Below, piece by piece: positions 29,702-39,151 of a stretch of DNA of 64,000 nucleotides. The stretch is from NCBI GenBank assembly GCA_004293445.1, contig RDYP01000007.1:1-64000 (forward strand), read 5' to 3'. How positions within the stretch are numbered: the stretch's first letter is position 1; the number at the start of each line of letters is the position of its first letter. The notes below the pieces were generated by a model. It saw nothing but the letters and a program-made list of their open reading frames with translations, had not been told where the DNA came from and did no database searches. Source of the DNA: Verrucomicrobiota bacterium. GTDB lineage: Bacteria; Verrucomicrobiota; Verrucomicrobiia; Verrucomicrobiales; Akkermansiaceae. The translations under genes and the position numbers were made by a program.

Positions 29702-31342
29702 ATGATCGAACACCTCCGCAAATACACCGGCCTGATCATCTTCGTGGTCGCCCTCCTCTTCGTCGGCCTCGCCTTCTTCGGCGATACCGCCAGCATGGGC
29801 GGCCGCAACTCGAACGACCCGCCAGCACTGGCCGTCGACGGCAAAAGCTACAGCTACAGCGAAGTCCAAAAGGGCGGCAAATCCGCACGCCAACTCGCCG
29901 AAGGCCTCCGCCTCTTCGAACTGCTGATGGCCACCGACAGCTTCACCATGGGCCCTGACGCGCAGGCCGACCAACGCTTCTTCGTCAATCGCCTGCTCCT
30001 TCAGCAAGCCCGCGAAGAATTCGGCGTCCACCCCTCCGATGAGGAAGTCTCCGCCTCCCTCAAAACCATCACCGCCTTCCAAACCCCAGAAGGAGCCTTC
30101 GATCAGCAGCGCTACAACGACATCGCCACCAAGTTCATCGGTAGCCTCGGTATGGACGAACAGGACATGATCGAAATCCTCCGCGACAACCTCGCCACCC
30201 GCAAACTCGCCGAGATCATCGGCGGAGGCCTCGCCGCCGACCGGAAGTTCGCCGCCGAACAGGTCGCCAGCAACGACCAACAAGTCAGCCTCCAGATCGC
30301 CCGCGTTCCGCTCTCGAAATTCCAGGAGTCGGTCAAACCGACCGATGAGGAACTGAACACCGCTTGGGAAACCACCAAGGAAAAATATCAGACCGAACGC
30401 CGCATCAAGGTCAGCTACTTCATCGCCAAGCCGAACTATCCGGAACTCAAGCTCGACGCGCCAAAACTCCCCGACGCGGTCACCGAAGAAGCCAAGAAGG
30501 CCGCCGAAAAAGAAGCCGCTGACAAGAAAGCCGCCGCCGAAGCCGCCCACGCCGAAACCAAACGCGGCGTGGATAACGAACTCGCCGACGTGGTCGATTC
30601 CTTCCTCCAAGACCTCGAAGCAAGCGACGGCAAAGACCTCGAAAAACTCGCCGAGGAAAACCAATGGGAACTCGTCACCACCGACTTCTTTCCCCGCTCA
30701 GCCACCCCACCTGCCCTCGCGGTCAACCTCCGCTCCGCCAGAAACCCACGCCCCGTCGCCGACCTCCTCTTCCAACTCAGCCTCGGCAAGGAGAGCATGA
30801 CCCGCTTCACCGATGCCCTGCCCATCGCCGACGGCGCCTTCCTGATCGCCCGCCTCGACGCAGAGGAAGCCGTCCGCGACAAAAACTTCGACGAAGCCAA
30901 GGAGGAAGTCCGCAGCGACTTCATCGCCAAGGCCGCCGCCGAAGCCCTCAAAAAGGACGCCGACGACAAAGCCGCGAAAATCCGCGAAGGACTCGCCGCC
31001 GGTAAGGCCTTCGTCGACCTCGCCAAAGAGCAAGGCCTCGAGCCCAAGGCCCTCGGCCCCTTCAAGTCGAGCGACAAACTCGATGGCGAAGCCGATACCG
31101 CCAGCCTGTTCCAGACCGCTTCGCTCATCGATCCCGGTAGCCTCGCCGACCCCGTCGTCCAGGCCGATGGCTCGCTCTTCGTCTTCGTCGAGAAACGGGA
31201 AATCGTGAAAGACCCCGCCCGCGAGAGCCGCATCGAAAGCTCCCTCCAAGGCATCCGCGCCAACCACGAACGGCTCGTGTTCTCGGCTTGGATGACCAGC
31301 CGACTCGATGCCACCAAGGTCGAGGAAATCCTTCCGCGCTGA
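29702..31342 (+). CDS. PpiD/SurA-like membrane-anchored periplasmic folding factor
   Basis: A 546-residue protein starting MIEHLRKYTGLIIFVVALLF, a single N-terminal anchor as in PpiD. The large periplasmic part begins with a SurA_N-type helical chaperone domain (RFFVNRLLLQQAREEFGV, DEEVSASLK, AFDQQRYNDIATKF). A Lys/Ala/Glu-rich segment (AKKAAEKEAADKKAAAEA) follows, then a C-terminal parvulin-like or helical region (FVDLAKEQGLEPKALGPF). A canonical parvulin PPIase signature is not obvious, so isomerase activity is uncertain. It is divergent from rsmA. Confidence 0.8.
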   Translation: MIEHLRKYTGLIIFVVALLFVGLAFFGDTASMGGRNSNDPPALAVDGKSYSYSEVQKGGKSARQLAEGLRLFELLMATDSFTMGPDAQADQRFFVNRLLLQQAREEFGVHPSDEEVSASLKTITAFQTPEGAFDQQRYNDIATKFIGSLGMDEQDMIEILRDNLATRKLAEIIGGGLAADRKFAAEQVASNDQQVSLQIARVPLSKFQESVKPTDEELNTAWETTKEKYQTERRIKVSYFIAKPNYPELKLDAPKLPDAVTEEAKKAAEKEAADKKAAAEAAHAETKRGVDNELADVVDSFLQDLEASDGKDLEKLAEENQWELVTTDFFPRSATPPALAVNLRSARNPRPVADLLFQLSLGKESMTRFTDALPIADGAFLIARLDAEEAVRDKNFDEAKEEVRSDFIAKAAAEALKKDADDKAAKIREGLAAGKAFVDLAKEQGLEPKALGPFKSSDKLDGEADTASLFQTASLIDPGSLADPVVQADGSLFVFVEKREIVKDPARESRIESSLQGIRANHERLVFSAWMTSRLDATKVEEILPR

Positions 31343-31353
31343 AGCCCGGCCCC

Positions 31354-31695
31354 GTGCACGATTCCCCACGCGACGCTCTCTTCGACGAAGCCAACGGCGC
31401 TCTCGCCCTCGGTGAACTCGAGGAAGCGGTCGCACTCTACCGCCGCTGCGTCGATCTCGACCCAGCCTTCTTCGACGGCTGGCACGCCCTCGGCATGTGC
31501 CTCTTGAAAGTCGGAGAAATCAAGGAAGCCATCGGCTGCGGCCTCCAAGCTACCACTCTCCGGCCCAACGATCTCCTCGCCTGGACCGCTCTGTCGCAGA
31601 TGTATGTCCGCGACGGCCAGATCGCCGAGGCCGAGTCCGCCAAAGCCAACGCCCGCATCCTGTCCCTCGGCGGAAAGGTCGTCCGCGACGCCTGA
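31354..31695 (+). CDS. Small TPR-repeat protein
   Basis: A 113-residue protein with three consecutive TPR units: ANGALALGELEEAVALYRRC, GWHALGMCLLKVGEIKEAI and AWTALSQMYVRDGQIAEAE. There is no signal peptide, so it is probably a cytoplasmic protein-interaction module. The GTG at 31354 lies 11 bases after the PpiD-like gene, so they are likely co-transcribed. The track start at 31288 overlaps that gene. Confidence 0.8.
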   Translation: MHDSPRDALFDEANGALALGELEEAVALYRRCVDLDPAFFDGWHALGMCLLKVGEIKEAIGCGLQATTLRPNDLLAWTALSQMYVRDGQIAEAESAKANARILSLGGKVVRDA

Positions 31696-31761
31696 TCCTC
31701 GCCCTCGCCGGGATCGCCACTCGGCGTTCGCATCCCGCGCGATCCATGCCATGGTCGCGCC

Positions 31762-32481
31762 ATGCAAAACGACACGGACCTCCGCTTCCGCCGCTCTCAC
31801 GAACGCGGCCGCGCCCACCACGGCTGGCTCGATAGCCGCTTCAGCTTTTCTTTCGCTGATTACTACGACCCCTCCCACATGGGCTTCCGCTCGCTGAGAG
31901 TCATCAACGACGACCACATCGCCCCCCGCGGCGGCTTTCCGACCCACCCCCACCGGGACATGGAGATTTTCTCCTACGTCCTCGAAGGACAACTCGCCCA
32001 CCAGGATAGCATGGGCAACGCCCGCGTCCTCACCCCCGGCCAGATTCAACTCATGAGCGCCGGGTCAGGCATCACCCACTCCGAGTTCAATCCCTCCGGC
32101 GACCAGACCACCCACATGCTCCAAATCTGGATCACCCCGCGCCACCGCGGCCTCCAGCCCCGCTACACCGAATGGACCCCCACCCCGGAACAGGAACGGG
32201 AACCCAAGGTGCTCGTCATCTCACACGATGGCCGGAACCACTCCGCGACCATCGCCCAAAACGCCGATATCTATCGAATCAAACTCCAAGCCGGCGAAAG
32301 CAGCAGCCACTTCCTCGCCCCCGGTCGCGGGCTCTGGCTCCACCTGATCCGTGGCAATGCCATCTTGAATGGTGAATCAATGTCCCCCGGCGATGCCGCT
32401 TCCAGCGAACAAGGCGGCGAGTTCACCCTCCGGGCCGAAGACGAGGACATCGAAGCCCTGCTTTTCGACCTCGGGGCCTGA
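31762..32481 (+). CDS. Pirin family protein (YhhW-like bicupin)
   Basis: A 239-residue bicupin. It shows HHGWLDSRFSFSFADYYDP, the metal-binding FPTHPHRDMEIFSYVLEG and the downstream SAGSGITHSEFNPS with the third His. The C-terminal cupin (AGESSSHFLAPGRGLWLHLI) is metal-free in form. Length and motifs fit YhhW-type pirins, some of which have quercetin 2,3-dioxygenase activity in vitro; the physiological role is unknown. Confidence 0.93.
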   Translation: MQNDTDLRFRRSHERGRAHHGWLDSRFSFSFADYYDPSHMGFRSLRVINDDHIAPRGGFPTHPHRDMEIFSYVLEGQLAHQDSMGNARVLTPGQIQLMSAGSGITHSEFNPSGDQTTHMLQIWITPRHRGLQPRYTEWTPTPEQEREPKVLVISHDGRNHSATIAQNADIYRIKLQAGESSSHFLAPGRGLWLHLIRGNAILNGESMSPGDAASSEQGGEFTLRAEDEDIEALLFDLGA

Positions 32482-32499
32482 GCCCGCCGACACGCAGCC

Positions 32500-33669
32500 T
32501 CAGAATCTCCGTGCCCGGAACTGCGCTCGATAGTCCCGAGGCGTCATCCCGGTATCTGCTTGGAAAATCCGCCCCATGTAATTGTAGGAGGCAAACCCAC
32601 ACTTCTCCGCGATCGAGGTGATCGGATCGTTGGTCGCCGAAAGCAGCAGCCTCGCTTCATTCACCCGGATTTGACGGATGCGATCGATCACCGACATCCC
32701 AAAAGTCTGGCGGAACTTTCGCTCCAGCGACCGCCGCGACATCGGCACCGCCCGCAGAATGTCCGGCATGTCGATCGGCTCCCGGAACTTCGCTTGGACA
32801 TACCGCATCACCGATGCCATCTGCGCGTCATCCACCGCTAGGGCGTCGGACGAAGCCTTCGCCACCACCCCACCCGCGCTGATCTCCCAGTGATCCCGCT
32901 CCAGCAGGCGACCCGCCATCCGCGAATCCAACAAAGCCGCGGCGATCAATCCGATCTGCTCCGATGCCATTCTCACCCCGGACTGCGGAGGATGCGACGC
33001 CTCGCTCTGCAACTCATCGTAATCCGCACCCAAAACCGCCACGTCGTGGGGCACCGCGATCCCCTCCGCAAGGCAGGCATCAATCACCAAACGCCCGATC
33101 CTCGGCCCCCAACACAGCACCCCGGATGGCTTCGGCAGCGTCCGCAACCAAGCCGCCATCCCCTCGCCACCCCCGGAATCGCAACAGGCCCCGCATTCCA
33201 AGCCACGAGCGCGCAAGGCAGCCACGAAGGCCTCATACTGACTCTTGATATACGACTGACCCAAATTCCCGACATAGGCGAAATGCCGCAAACCCCGCAC
33301 CGTGAAATGATCGACCGCCATCCGGCATACCGCATCCGCATTGGTCGTCACCCGCGGATGATCCACCCCGGGAATCTTGATCGACGACACATTCACCACC
33401 GGCACGCCCAGCGCCTCCAGTTGCTGGGCGAAAGACCGCGTCGCCACCCGGGCAATCACTCCATCCCCACGCCAGCCCGACGGGATCACCGGCTCATCGC
33501 TCGGCCCCGTGGGTTCGATCTGGATGTGCCAAGGACCATGCTCCTTGGCGTAGGATAGAATGCCCGCCACAACCCGCCGCCCCCAGGAAGTGGCGGTCTC
33601 GACAAAGATCGACACGGTGGGGATGGGCGATCCCCCGCCTGCAGCCGTCGACCTTGTCCTTGTTCCCAC
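32500..33669 (-). CDS. XylR-like AraC-family transcriptional regulator
   Basis: A 389-residue protein. Residues ~15-280 are a LacI/periplasmic-binding-like sensor domain (VSIFVETATSWGRRVVAGIL, VCRMAVDHFTVRGLRHFAYVGN, VAVLGADYDELQ). Residues ~285-389 are an AraC DNA-binding domain with two helix-turn-helix units (MPDILRAVPMSRRSLERKFR; ITSIAEKCGFASYNYMGRIF). This is the XylR-type architecture that senses a sugar. There is no sugar-catabolic gene beside it, so its target is unknown. The frame starts with GTG at 33669. Confidence 0.9.
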   Translation of the reverse strand: MGTRTRSTAAGGGSPIPTVSIFVETATSWGRRVVAGILSYAKEHGPWHIQIEPTGPSDEPVIPSGWRGDGVIARVATRSFAQQLEALGVPVVNVSSIKIPGVDHPRVTTNADAVCRMAVDHFTVRGLRHFAYVGNLGQSYIKSQYEAFVAALRARGLECGACCDSGGGEGMAAWLRTLPKPSGVLCWGPRIGRLVIDACLAEGIAVPHDVAVLGADYDELQSEASHPPQSGVRMASEQIGLIAAALLDSRMAGRLLERDHWEISAGGVVAKASSDALAVDDAQMASVMRYVQAKFREPIDMPDILRAVPMSRRSLERKFRQTFGMSVIDRIRQIRVNEARLLLSATNDPITSIAEKCGFASYNYMGRIFQADTGMTPRDYRAQFRARRF

Positions 33670-33792
33670 GGAACGGAAATTCCAACCGGGATCTAAAAGT
33701 CACATTCGGCGCCGATAAAAACCCACCCCTGCAGCCACCCGACCCCACGCTTCCGTTCGTGACAGCCGCCACCCGGTGACGAACATGGAGAC

Positions 33793-34821
33793 ATGAATTT
33801 CCTGACCGTTTCCGCCCTCAAGGAAAAAGCCGGCGATGAACCCCTCCAAGCCGCGGTCGACTGCGAACTGCAATCGCGCAGCCAACGCCAAACCAAAGGC
33901 GGCAAACCTTACATCCTCCTCTCCCTCGCCGACGCCACCGGCCATTTCACGCTCAACGTCTGGTCCGATAGCCCGATCTTCGACGCCGCGAAAAACCTCG
34001 CCGACACCAGCGTGCTCCGCATCGACGCCGAGTGGACGCAAACCGCTTACGGCCTCAATGCGAGCCGGATCGACCTCACACGACTCGATGACGATGCCCG
34101 CGAGGCCTTCTATGCCGGCGACCCCGACACCGCTGCCAAACAACGGCACGACTGGGACTGCATCACGACCCACTGCGCCGGCCTCCGCGATCCACGCCTG
34201 CACGCCCTCGCCAACCACTTCATCGCCGAACTGGGCGGCAAATTCCGCCGAGCCGCCGCCGCTCGCAAGAACCACCACGCCCGCCGCGGCGGCCTCGTCG
34301 AACACGTTGCCCAGATGATGCGCAGCGCCGACCTCATCTGCCAGGCCTACCCCCATCTCAACCGCGACCTCATCATCGCCGGCATCCTCTTCCACGACTG
34401 CGGCAAGCTCTGGGAAAACCAGTACGGCGAAAAGGGCTTCAGCCAAGCCTACTCCCTCCACGGCGAAATGCTCGGCCACATCCCGCTCGGCATCGAACTC
34501 GTCAACAAACTCTGGCGCGACGTCGCCGACAGCCCCGCCGCCGCCAAGTGGCTCAGCCTCGAACCCGCCAGCGAAAAAGTCCGCCTTCACCTCCTCCACC
34601 TCATCGCCAGCCACCACGGCGAACTCCAGTTCGGCTCACCCACCCTCCCCCGCACTCCGGAAGCCATCGCCCTTCACTACATCGACAACCTCGACGCCAA
34701 ACTCGAGATGATGAAGGACGCCTACCATCAGGCCAAGCAACTCGCCGATGGCATCTACGAAAAACAATTTCCCCTCCCCGCCAACCTCGTCGACCCCCTC
34801 CCCAGCTTCGAACTTCCCTGA
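33793..34821 (+). CDS. YhaM-like 3'-5' exoribonuclease (OB fold + HD domain)
   Basis: A 342-residue protein. The N-terminal ~110 residues form an OB-type nucleic-acid-binding fold (SRSQRQTKGGKPYILLSLAD). From ~150 a metal-dependent HD domain follows with His of HHARRGGLVEHVAQM, the HD pair in AGILFHDCGKLWE, and further His in LIASHHGELQFGS. The order matches YhaM/CBF1 3'-5' exoribonucleases. It is divergent from the XylR-like regulator; recO follows 71 bp downstream. Confidence 0.88.
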   Translation: MNFLTVSALKEKAGDEPLQAAVDCELQSRSQRQTKGGKPYILLSLADATGHFTLNVWSDSPIFDAAKNLADTSVLRIDAEWTQTAYGLNASRIDLTRLDDDAREAFYAGDPDTAAKQRHDWDCITTHCAGLRDPRLHALANHFIAELGGKFRRAAAARKNHHARRGGLVEHVAQMMRSADLICQAYPHLNRDLIIAGILFHDCGKLWENQYGEKGFSQAYSLHGEMLGHIPLGIELVNKLWRDVADSPAAAKWLSLEPASEKVRLHLLHLIASHHGELQFGSPTLPRTPEAIALHYIDNLDAKLEMMKDAYHQAKQLADGIYEKQFPLPANLVDPLPSFELP

Positions 34822-34892
34822 AATCCCGCAAAGTCAGGCGAATCCGCCGCCTTTGAAACGACCACCCCGCCACCGGGGTATCCTCCCCAGCA

Positions 34893-35471
34893 ATGGAACA
34901 CTGCCACGGCACCCTGATCCGCCTCACCAAGCTGACCGACACCAGCTGGATCGTCCATTGGTTCACCCTCGAGCACGGCCTCATCAAGACCGTCGCCAAA
35001 GGAGCCCGCAACCCGAAGAGCCCCTTCGCCGGCAAGCTCGACCTCTTCTTCGACGCCGAGATCGCCTGGTCGCCCGCACGCAGCGGCGACCTCCACGGAC
35101 TCCGCGAAGTCGCCGTCACCGATACCCGCGAATCCATCCGCGGCGACTACCACTCGATGCTCCTCGCCGGCTACTGGTGCCGCCTTCTGGAACTGACGGT
35201 CGAACGCGACCACCCCGAACCCGAGCTCGGCCGACTCCTCCGCCGCGCTCTGGATCACGTCGCAACCCGCGGTGCCTCGATTCGCGCCCTCCAGCACTTC
35301 GAACAAGAACTGGCCACCAACCTCGGCATCGCCCGCGACCGCGATCAAGCCGCCCTCGCCCTCCGCGAAGCCCTCGGCGGCCTCCCGCCCCAGCGGGCGC
35401 AACTCCTCGAACGCCTCAGCTCCACCCGGGATTTCCCGATTGCAGGATCGAAGCCTCACGACTTATCTTAA
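34893..35471 (+). CDS. recO: DNA repair protein RecO
   Basis: A 192-residue protein. The N-terminal OB fold starts MEHCHGTLIRLTKLTDTSWIVHWFT with the family segment GLIKTVAKGARNPKSPFAGKLD. The helical C-terminal part contains YWCRLLELTVERDHPEPELG. RecO anneals single strands and loads RecA with RecR. It is shorter than typical RecO (~240 residues), and the Cys-based zinc-binding loop of many homologues is missing. A TPR gene follows 16 bases later. Confidence 0.9.
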   Translation: MEHCHGTLIRLTKLTDTSWIVHWFTLEHGLIKTVAKGARNPKSPFAGKLDLFFDAEIAWSPARSGDLHGLREVAVTDTRESIRGDYHSMLLAGYWCRLLELTVERDHPEPELGRLLRRALDHVATRGASIRALQHFEQELATNLGIARDRDQAALALREALGGLPPQRAQLLERLSSTRDFPIAGSKPHDLS

Positions 35472-35487
35472 CGACAAGCGAAAAGCC

Positions 35488-36375
35488 ATGGACTCTCCCA
35501 CCTCCACCCTCATCCAGATTCTCCGCGGCCGGGTCGAAGAACAAGTCGCCCTCGGCGATCTCGACGAGGCCCTCCACGCGGCCAATGCCGCCGTGCTGAA
35601 AGCCCAGCAAATCCTCAGCAGCGACCTCGGCAGCATCGACGAATTCGCCAGCTCCCTGGAAGTCCGGGCCGATGTCCTCCGCCAACTCGGCCGGCAACAG
35701 GAAGCGCTCGACGACTACAAACAGGCCATCGACCAACTCGACAACCGCCCCGACCGCTGCAACCAACTCGGTCGCCTCCACGCCGGCTACGGAGCCATCC
35801 ACGACCAACTCGGCCACCCCGAACGCGCCGCCGAACTCTGGCAGCAAGCGATCCATTACTTCGAGACTGCCGAGCCTCCCGCCCTGCGCGATATCGCCGC
35901 CCTCTCCAACAACCTCGCCTACCTCAAAAAAAGCTCCGGCGACATCGATGGCGCCGAAACCCAGTTCCTCAGAGCCCTCGAAATCCTTCACAAGGAACTC
36001 GGCCCCGATCACGAGGAAACCGCCGCCGTCTCCAATAATATCGGAGCCCTCTACCAAGCCGCCGGCTTCCACGAACAAGCCCGCGAAATGCACATGATGG
36101 CGCTCGATGCCCGCCGCAAGCTCTTCGGCGACACCCACCCCGACACCGCCCAGTCCCACAACAACCTCGCGCTCGCCCTCCTCTGCACCGGCGACAAAGT
36201 CTGGGCCCGACGCCACTTCGAAAAAGCACTCCTCGGCTTCGAAGCCCTCGGCATCGAATTCGCCGACGACCTCGAAGCCGTCGCCAACAACTACTCCGAA
36301 TTCCTGCGCGAGGAAGGCGACATCGACCAAGCGAACGAAGTCGCCGCCCGCAGCCACAGCGCCAGCATCGGCTGA
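35488..36375 (+). CDS. Tetratricopeptide (Kinesin-light-chain-type) repeat protein
   Basis: A 295-residue all-helical protein with about six TPR units of the longer kinesin-light-chain type, for example LSNNLAYLKKSSGDIDGAE, SNNIGALYQAAGFHEQARE and SHNNLALALLCTGDKVWARR, with repeated A-L-x-I/L-x-K-x-L-G-x-D-H spacing. No signal peptide or enzymatic domain is visible, so it is presumably a scaffold for protein interactions. The ATG at 35488 follows recO closely. Confidence 0.85.
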   Translation: MDSPTSTLIQILRGRVEEQVALGDLDEALHAANAAVLKAQQILSSDLGSIDEFASSLEVRADVLRQLGRQQEALDDYKQAIDQLDNRPDRCNQLGRLHAGYGAIHDQLGHPERAAELWQQAIHYFETAEPPALRDIAALSNNLAYLKKSSGDIDGAETQFLRALEILHKELGPDHEETAAVSNNIGALYQAAGFHEQAREMHMMALDARRKLFGDTHPDTAQSHNNLALALLCTGDKVWARRHFEKALLGFEALGIEFADDLEAVANNYSEFLREEGDIDQANEVAARSHSASIG

Positions 36376-36388
36376 GCCCCGGCCAAAC

Positions 36389-37177
36389 TCAGCGCCGACT
36401 GGCCGCCGCCGGGACATGCTCCCTGACCTCGATCCGCGCCCCAGCCAGCCAGCGCAGAAGAAGGTCCCGATCGCCCGTCAGCAGGCCATGCACGCGGTAG
36501 TTCGACCGCTGCAAGACCTCCGCCTGCTCCCGACCCTCGTCGACCACGCACCACGGCTCCGAGCCGGATGAGTGGATGAAGCGAAATCCCTCCGGCCCCG
36601 TGATCGCGAAAGCCACATGGTGGTCCAGCCCGACGATCCGTACTCCGGGCTCCGCCGCCGCCAATTCCGCCGCGAAACGCTCATACGGCACCCCTACCCG
36701 CAAGGTCAGCGCCTCGCGCGGTAGGAAACTGCGCAGGATGTTCTGCGACGGTTGCCGCGCCAATTTGTAGCGATCCACCCGAAACCCCGCATCGCGCAGC
36801 ACCGTGGCCACAAAATAACCACACGCAATCCGCCCCTCTCCCGGCACTTCCGACGTGCCATGAAAATCCCAGCGAGTCCCCAGCCAGCAACGCATCATCT
36901 CAGGCAGCACGAGCTCGAGAAATTTTCGACTCTCCTCGATCACTTCTTCCTTCGCCGCCTCACCCCGCGCCCTCCCATGGCGCGCCGCCAGATCCACGCG
37001 CCATCGCTCACACTCCTGCTTCAAGGTTGCATAACGCTCAGGATCCGGGCGCTCTGCCGATGCTTCAGACCCCGAAGCTCCCGACCACCAAAGCCGTAAG
37101 GCTTCGACGCGGAACCACACGACCCCCACGGCCAGCGCCACGAGGATCAACAGGAGAATGGAAACACGCCGCCGCAC
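36389..37177 (-). CDS. Membrane-anchored protein with possible papain/NlpC-like fold
   Basis: A 262-residue protein with an N-terminal anchor (SILLLILVALAVGVVWF). In the outside part, a Cys in RIACGYFVATVLRDAGF sits at the start of a helix, and a later His is in IVGLDHHVAFAITG followed by FRFIHSSG. That Cys-helix then His-strand order is what NlpC/P60 and related papain-like peptidases show, but the overall family is not recognised and activity is a guess. It converges on the TPR gene and is divergent from the CDF transporter. Confidence 0.6.
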   Translation of the reverse strand: MRRRVSILLLILVALAVGVVWFRVEALRLWWSGASGSEASAERPDPERYATLKQECERWRVDLAARHGRARGEAAKEEVIEESRKFLELVLPEMMRCWLGTRWDFHGTSEVPGEGRIACGYFVATVLRDAGFRVDRYKLARQPSQNILRSFLPREALTLRVGVPYERFAAELAAAEPGVRIVGLDHHVAFAITGPEGFRFIHSSGSEPWCVVDEGREQAEVLQRSNYRVHGLLTGDRDLLLRWLAGARIEVREHVPAAASRR

Positions 37178-37268
37178 TTGCTGCCCGCACTCAAGCAGGT
37201 GGAAACCAACTGGCGATGCGGTTTTTCACGGGTTGCCATCGCGCCCGAAATCCCCAGGCTCCCCGGCG

Positions 37269-38177
37269 GTGAGCGCGAAACTTTCCGACGACCAGTCCCG
37301 GGTGATGAACCTGTCCCTCGTCGTCGCCATCCTGTTGCTGGCCACCAAGATCGCCGCCGCTGCGATGACCCGCTCATCGGCCATCTACTCCGACGCCGCG
37401 GAATCCGTCACCCACGTCCTCGCCGTCGCCTTTGCCGCGTGGGCGCTGCGACTGGCCCACAAGCCCTCCGATGACACCCACCACTTCGGCCACGACAAAG
37501 TTGCCTTCGTCTCCTCGGGCTTCGAAGGCGCCATGATCAGCGCCGCCGCCCTGCTCATCGCCTACGAAGCGGCCGTCCAGGCCTTCACCGGGGGCGAGAT
37601 CGCCAGCATGGGCATCGGCATGATCCTCACCGCCGCGGCCGCCCTTGTGAACCTGATCCTCGGCTGCGCCCTCTTGCGTGTCGGAAAACGTCGCCACTCC
37701 GCCGTCCTGCGGGCCAATGGCGAACACGTCCTGGCCGATGTCTGGACCAGCGGTGGCGTCCTCGCCGCTCTCGCCCTCGTCCATTTTACCGGCTGGCGCG
37801 GATGGGACCCCGTATTCGCCATCCTCGCCGCCGCCAAACTCCTCTGGACCGGTACCCGACTCATGCGCGAAAGTCTCGGCGGACTCATGGACGCGGCCGA
37901 TCTGGCCGTGGAAAAAACCCTGCGCGCCACCCTCGATACCGAGTGCACCAAGCGCGGACTCTCCTACCACAACCTCCGCCACCGCCACTCCGGTCACACC
38001 CACTGGGTCGAGTTCCACCTTGTCTTCCCAGACGATAGCGGACTGCTCGATGCCCATGAGATCGCCACCGAACTCGAGGGCCGGGTCGCCACCACCATCG
38101 GCCGACAGGCCCGAGTCATCTCCCACCTCGAACCCCGCTCGGCCGAACACCGCGAGGAATATTGGGAACTCCGCTGA
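37269..38177 (+). CDS. Cation diffusion facilitator (divalent metal exporter)
   Basis: A 302-residue CDF protein with about six membrane helices. The metal site motifs are present: SDAAESVTHVLAV in helix 2 and HVLADVWTSGGVL in helix 5 (the HxxxD pair). A His-containing loop HKPSDDTHHFGHDKVAF lies between helices 2 and 3. The C-terminal cytoplasmic dimer domain (RHRHSGHTHWVEFHLVFPD) binds regulatory metal. It probably exports Zn, Co, Fe or Mn using protons. The start is placed at GTG 37269. Confidence 0.93.
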   Translation: MSAKLSDDQSRVMNLSLVVAILLLATKIAAAAMTRSSAIYSDAAESVTHVLAVAFAAWALRLAHKPSDDTHHFGHDKVAFVSSGFEGAMISAAALLIAYEAAVQAFTGGEIASMGIGMILTAAAALVNLILGCALLRVGKRRHSAVLRANGEHVLADVWTSGGVLAALALVHFTGWRGWDPVFAILAAAKLLWTGTRLMRESLGGLMDAADLAVEKTLRATLDTECTKRGLSYHNLRHRHSGHTHWVEFHLVFPDDSGLLDAHEIATELEGRVATTIGRQARVISHLEPRSAEHREEYWELR

Positions 38178-38189
38178 ACTCCCGGCCGC

Positions 38190-39077
38190 CTAGCGCGGTG
38201 CAGCAAACTCCAAGTGCGGCCGCAAACGGCCCAAGGTCGCCTTGCCGATCCCCGGCACCTTTCCCAAGTCCTCCAGCTTGGCGTAGGGCCGACCCTCGAT
38301 GATTCGCCCGGCCATCACCGGACCCACCCCCGGCAGCCGCATCAATTCCTCACGCGACGCAGCATTGGGATCCAAACGCTCCCCCTCGGGCAAGGCCGCA
38401 TCGCCCGTCGCCGCTGCCAATTCCGCTTCCTCCTCCCGCTGCAAACGCCGCTCGTCCGGCAACGATTTCCAATCCGTTCGCGCCCAAATCCCCTTCCCCA
38501 GCCGGGCCGCCTGAAACTCGAGATCCAGCATCCGCGCCTGCGATTCCTTCCGGGAAATCCCATCCACCGTCTCCCGGAACATCCCGGTTCCCCGCGCCAA
38601 GCCCAACTTCACCAACCGAGAAGCCAGGTCCTCACCGTCCGCGGTGGTGACAAAGGCATACACCCGACGATGCCGCCCGTCGCCCCGCGCATCGGCAAAA
38701 CTGGTGTGCACGGTGAAAGGCCGCGCCAAAACCCGCGCGGTCTCCTCCGCCGCAGCCTTGCCGAAAGCCTTGGCCGCGGCGATCGATTCCGCCGATTCCC
38801 CGGGCCGCCCCGAAATTCCGAAATAGCGCCGCTGCTCCCGCAAACGCCGGGCATCGGTCTCGTCGTTCACATGCCACTCAATGCAGTCCGCCCCATACAA
38901 GCGCAGCGTCATCGCTTCGCCATCGGGCCCCACGATCCCGAAACTATCGCCATCCGCCCAGTCCGATGCGACGAACTTGCAGGACGAAAGGGTCGTAATC
39001 GGCTGCGGCGCGCCAGACACCACACCCAGCAACATCAACAAAATCAGCGGCCAGCATCTCTTCACGCCGCCCACCAT
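38190..39077 (-). CDS. Secreted thermonuclease-like protein with a C-terminal ComEA-type helix-hairpin-helix
   Basis: A 295-residue protein with a signal peptide (CWPLILLMLLGVVSG). Residues ~30-190 are a staphylococcal-nuclease fold (VASDWADGDSFGIVG, LRLYGADCIEW, GDGRHRRVYAFVTT). Residues ~235-295 contain a ComEA-like HhH2 pair (LDPNAASREELMRLPGVGPVMAGRIIEG, KVPGIGKATLGRL) that binds double-stranded DNA. The combination suggests an extracellular or periplasmic DNA nuclease, possibly linked to DNA uptake or nutrient scavenging. It converges on the CDF gene, with a 12-bp gap. Confidence 0.87.
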   Translation of the reverse strand: MVGGVKRCWPLILLMLLGVVSGAPQPITTLSSCKFVASDWADGDSFGIVGPDGEAMTLRLYGADCIEWHVNDETDARRLREQRRYFGISGRPGESAESIAAAKAFGKAAAEETARVLARPFTVHTSFADARGDGRHRRVYAFVTTADGEDLASRLVKLGLARGTGMFRETVDGISRKESQARMLDLEFQAARLGKGIWARTDWKSLPDERRLQREEEAELAAATGDAALPEGERLDPNAASREELMRLPGVGPVMAGRIIEGRPYAKLEDLGKVPGIGKATLGRLRPHLEFAAPR

Positions 39078-39151
39078 GCAGCATTCCACCCCGCTTGCAA
39101 CGGTCGGCCGCACGCCCACGAAAGGAAGCACGCCTGAAGCCTCCGCTCTCC

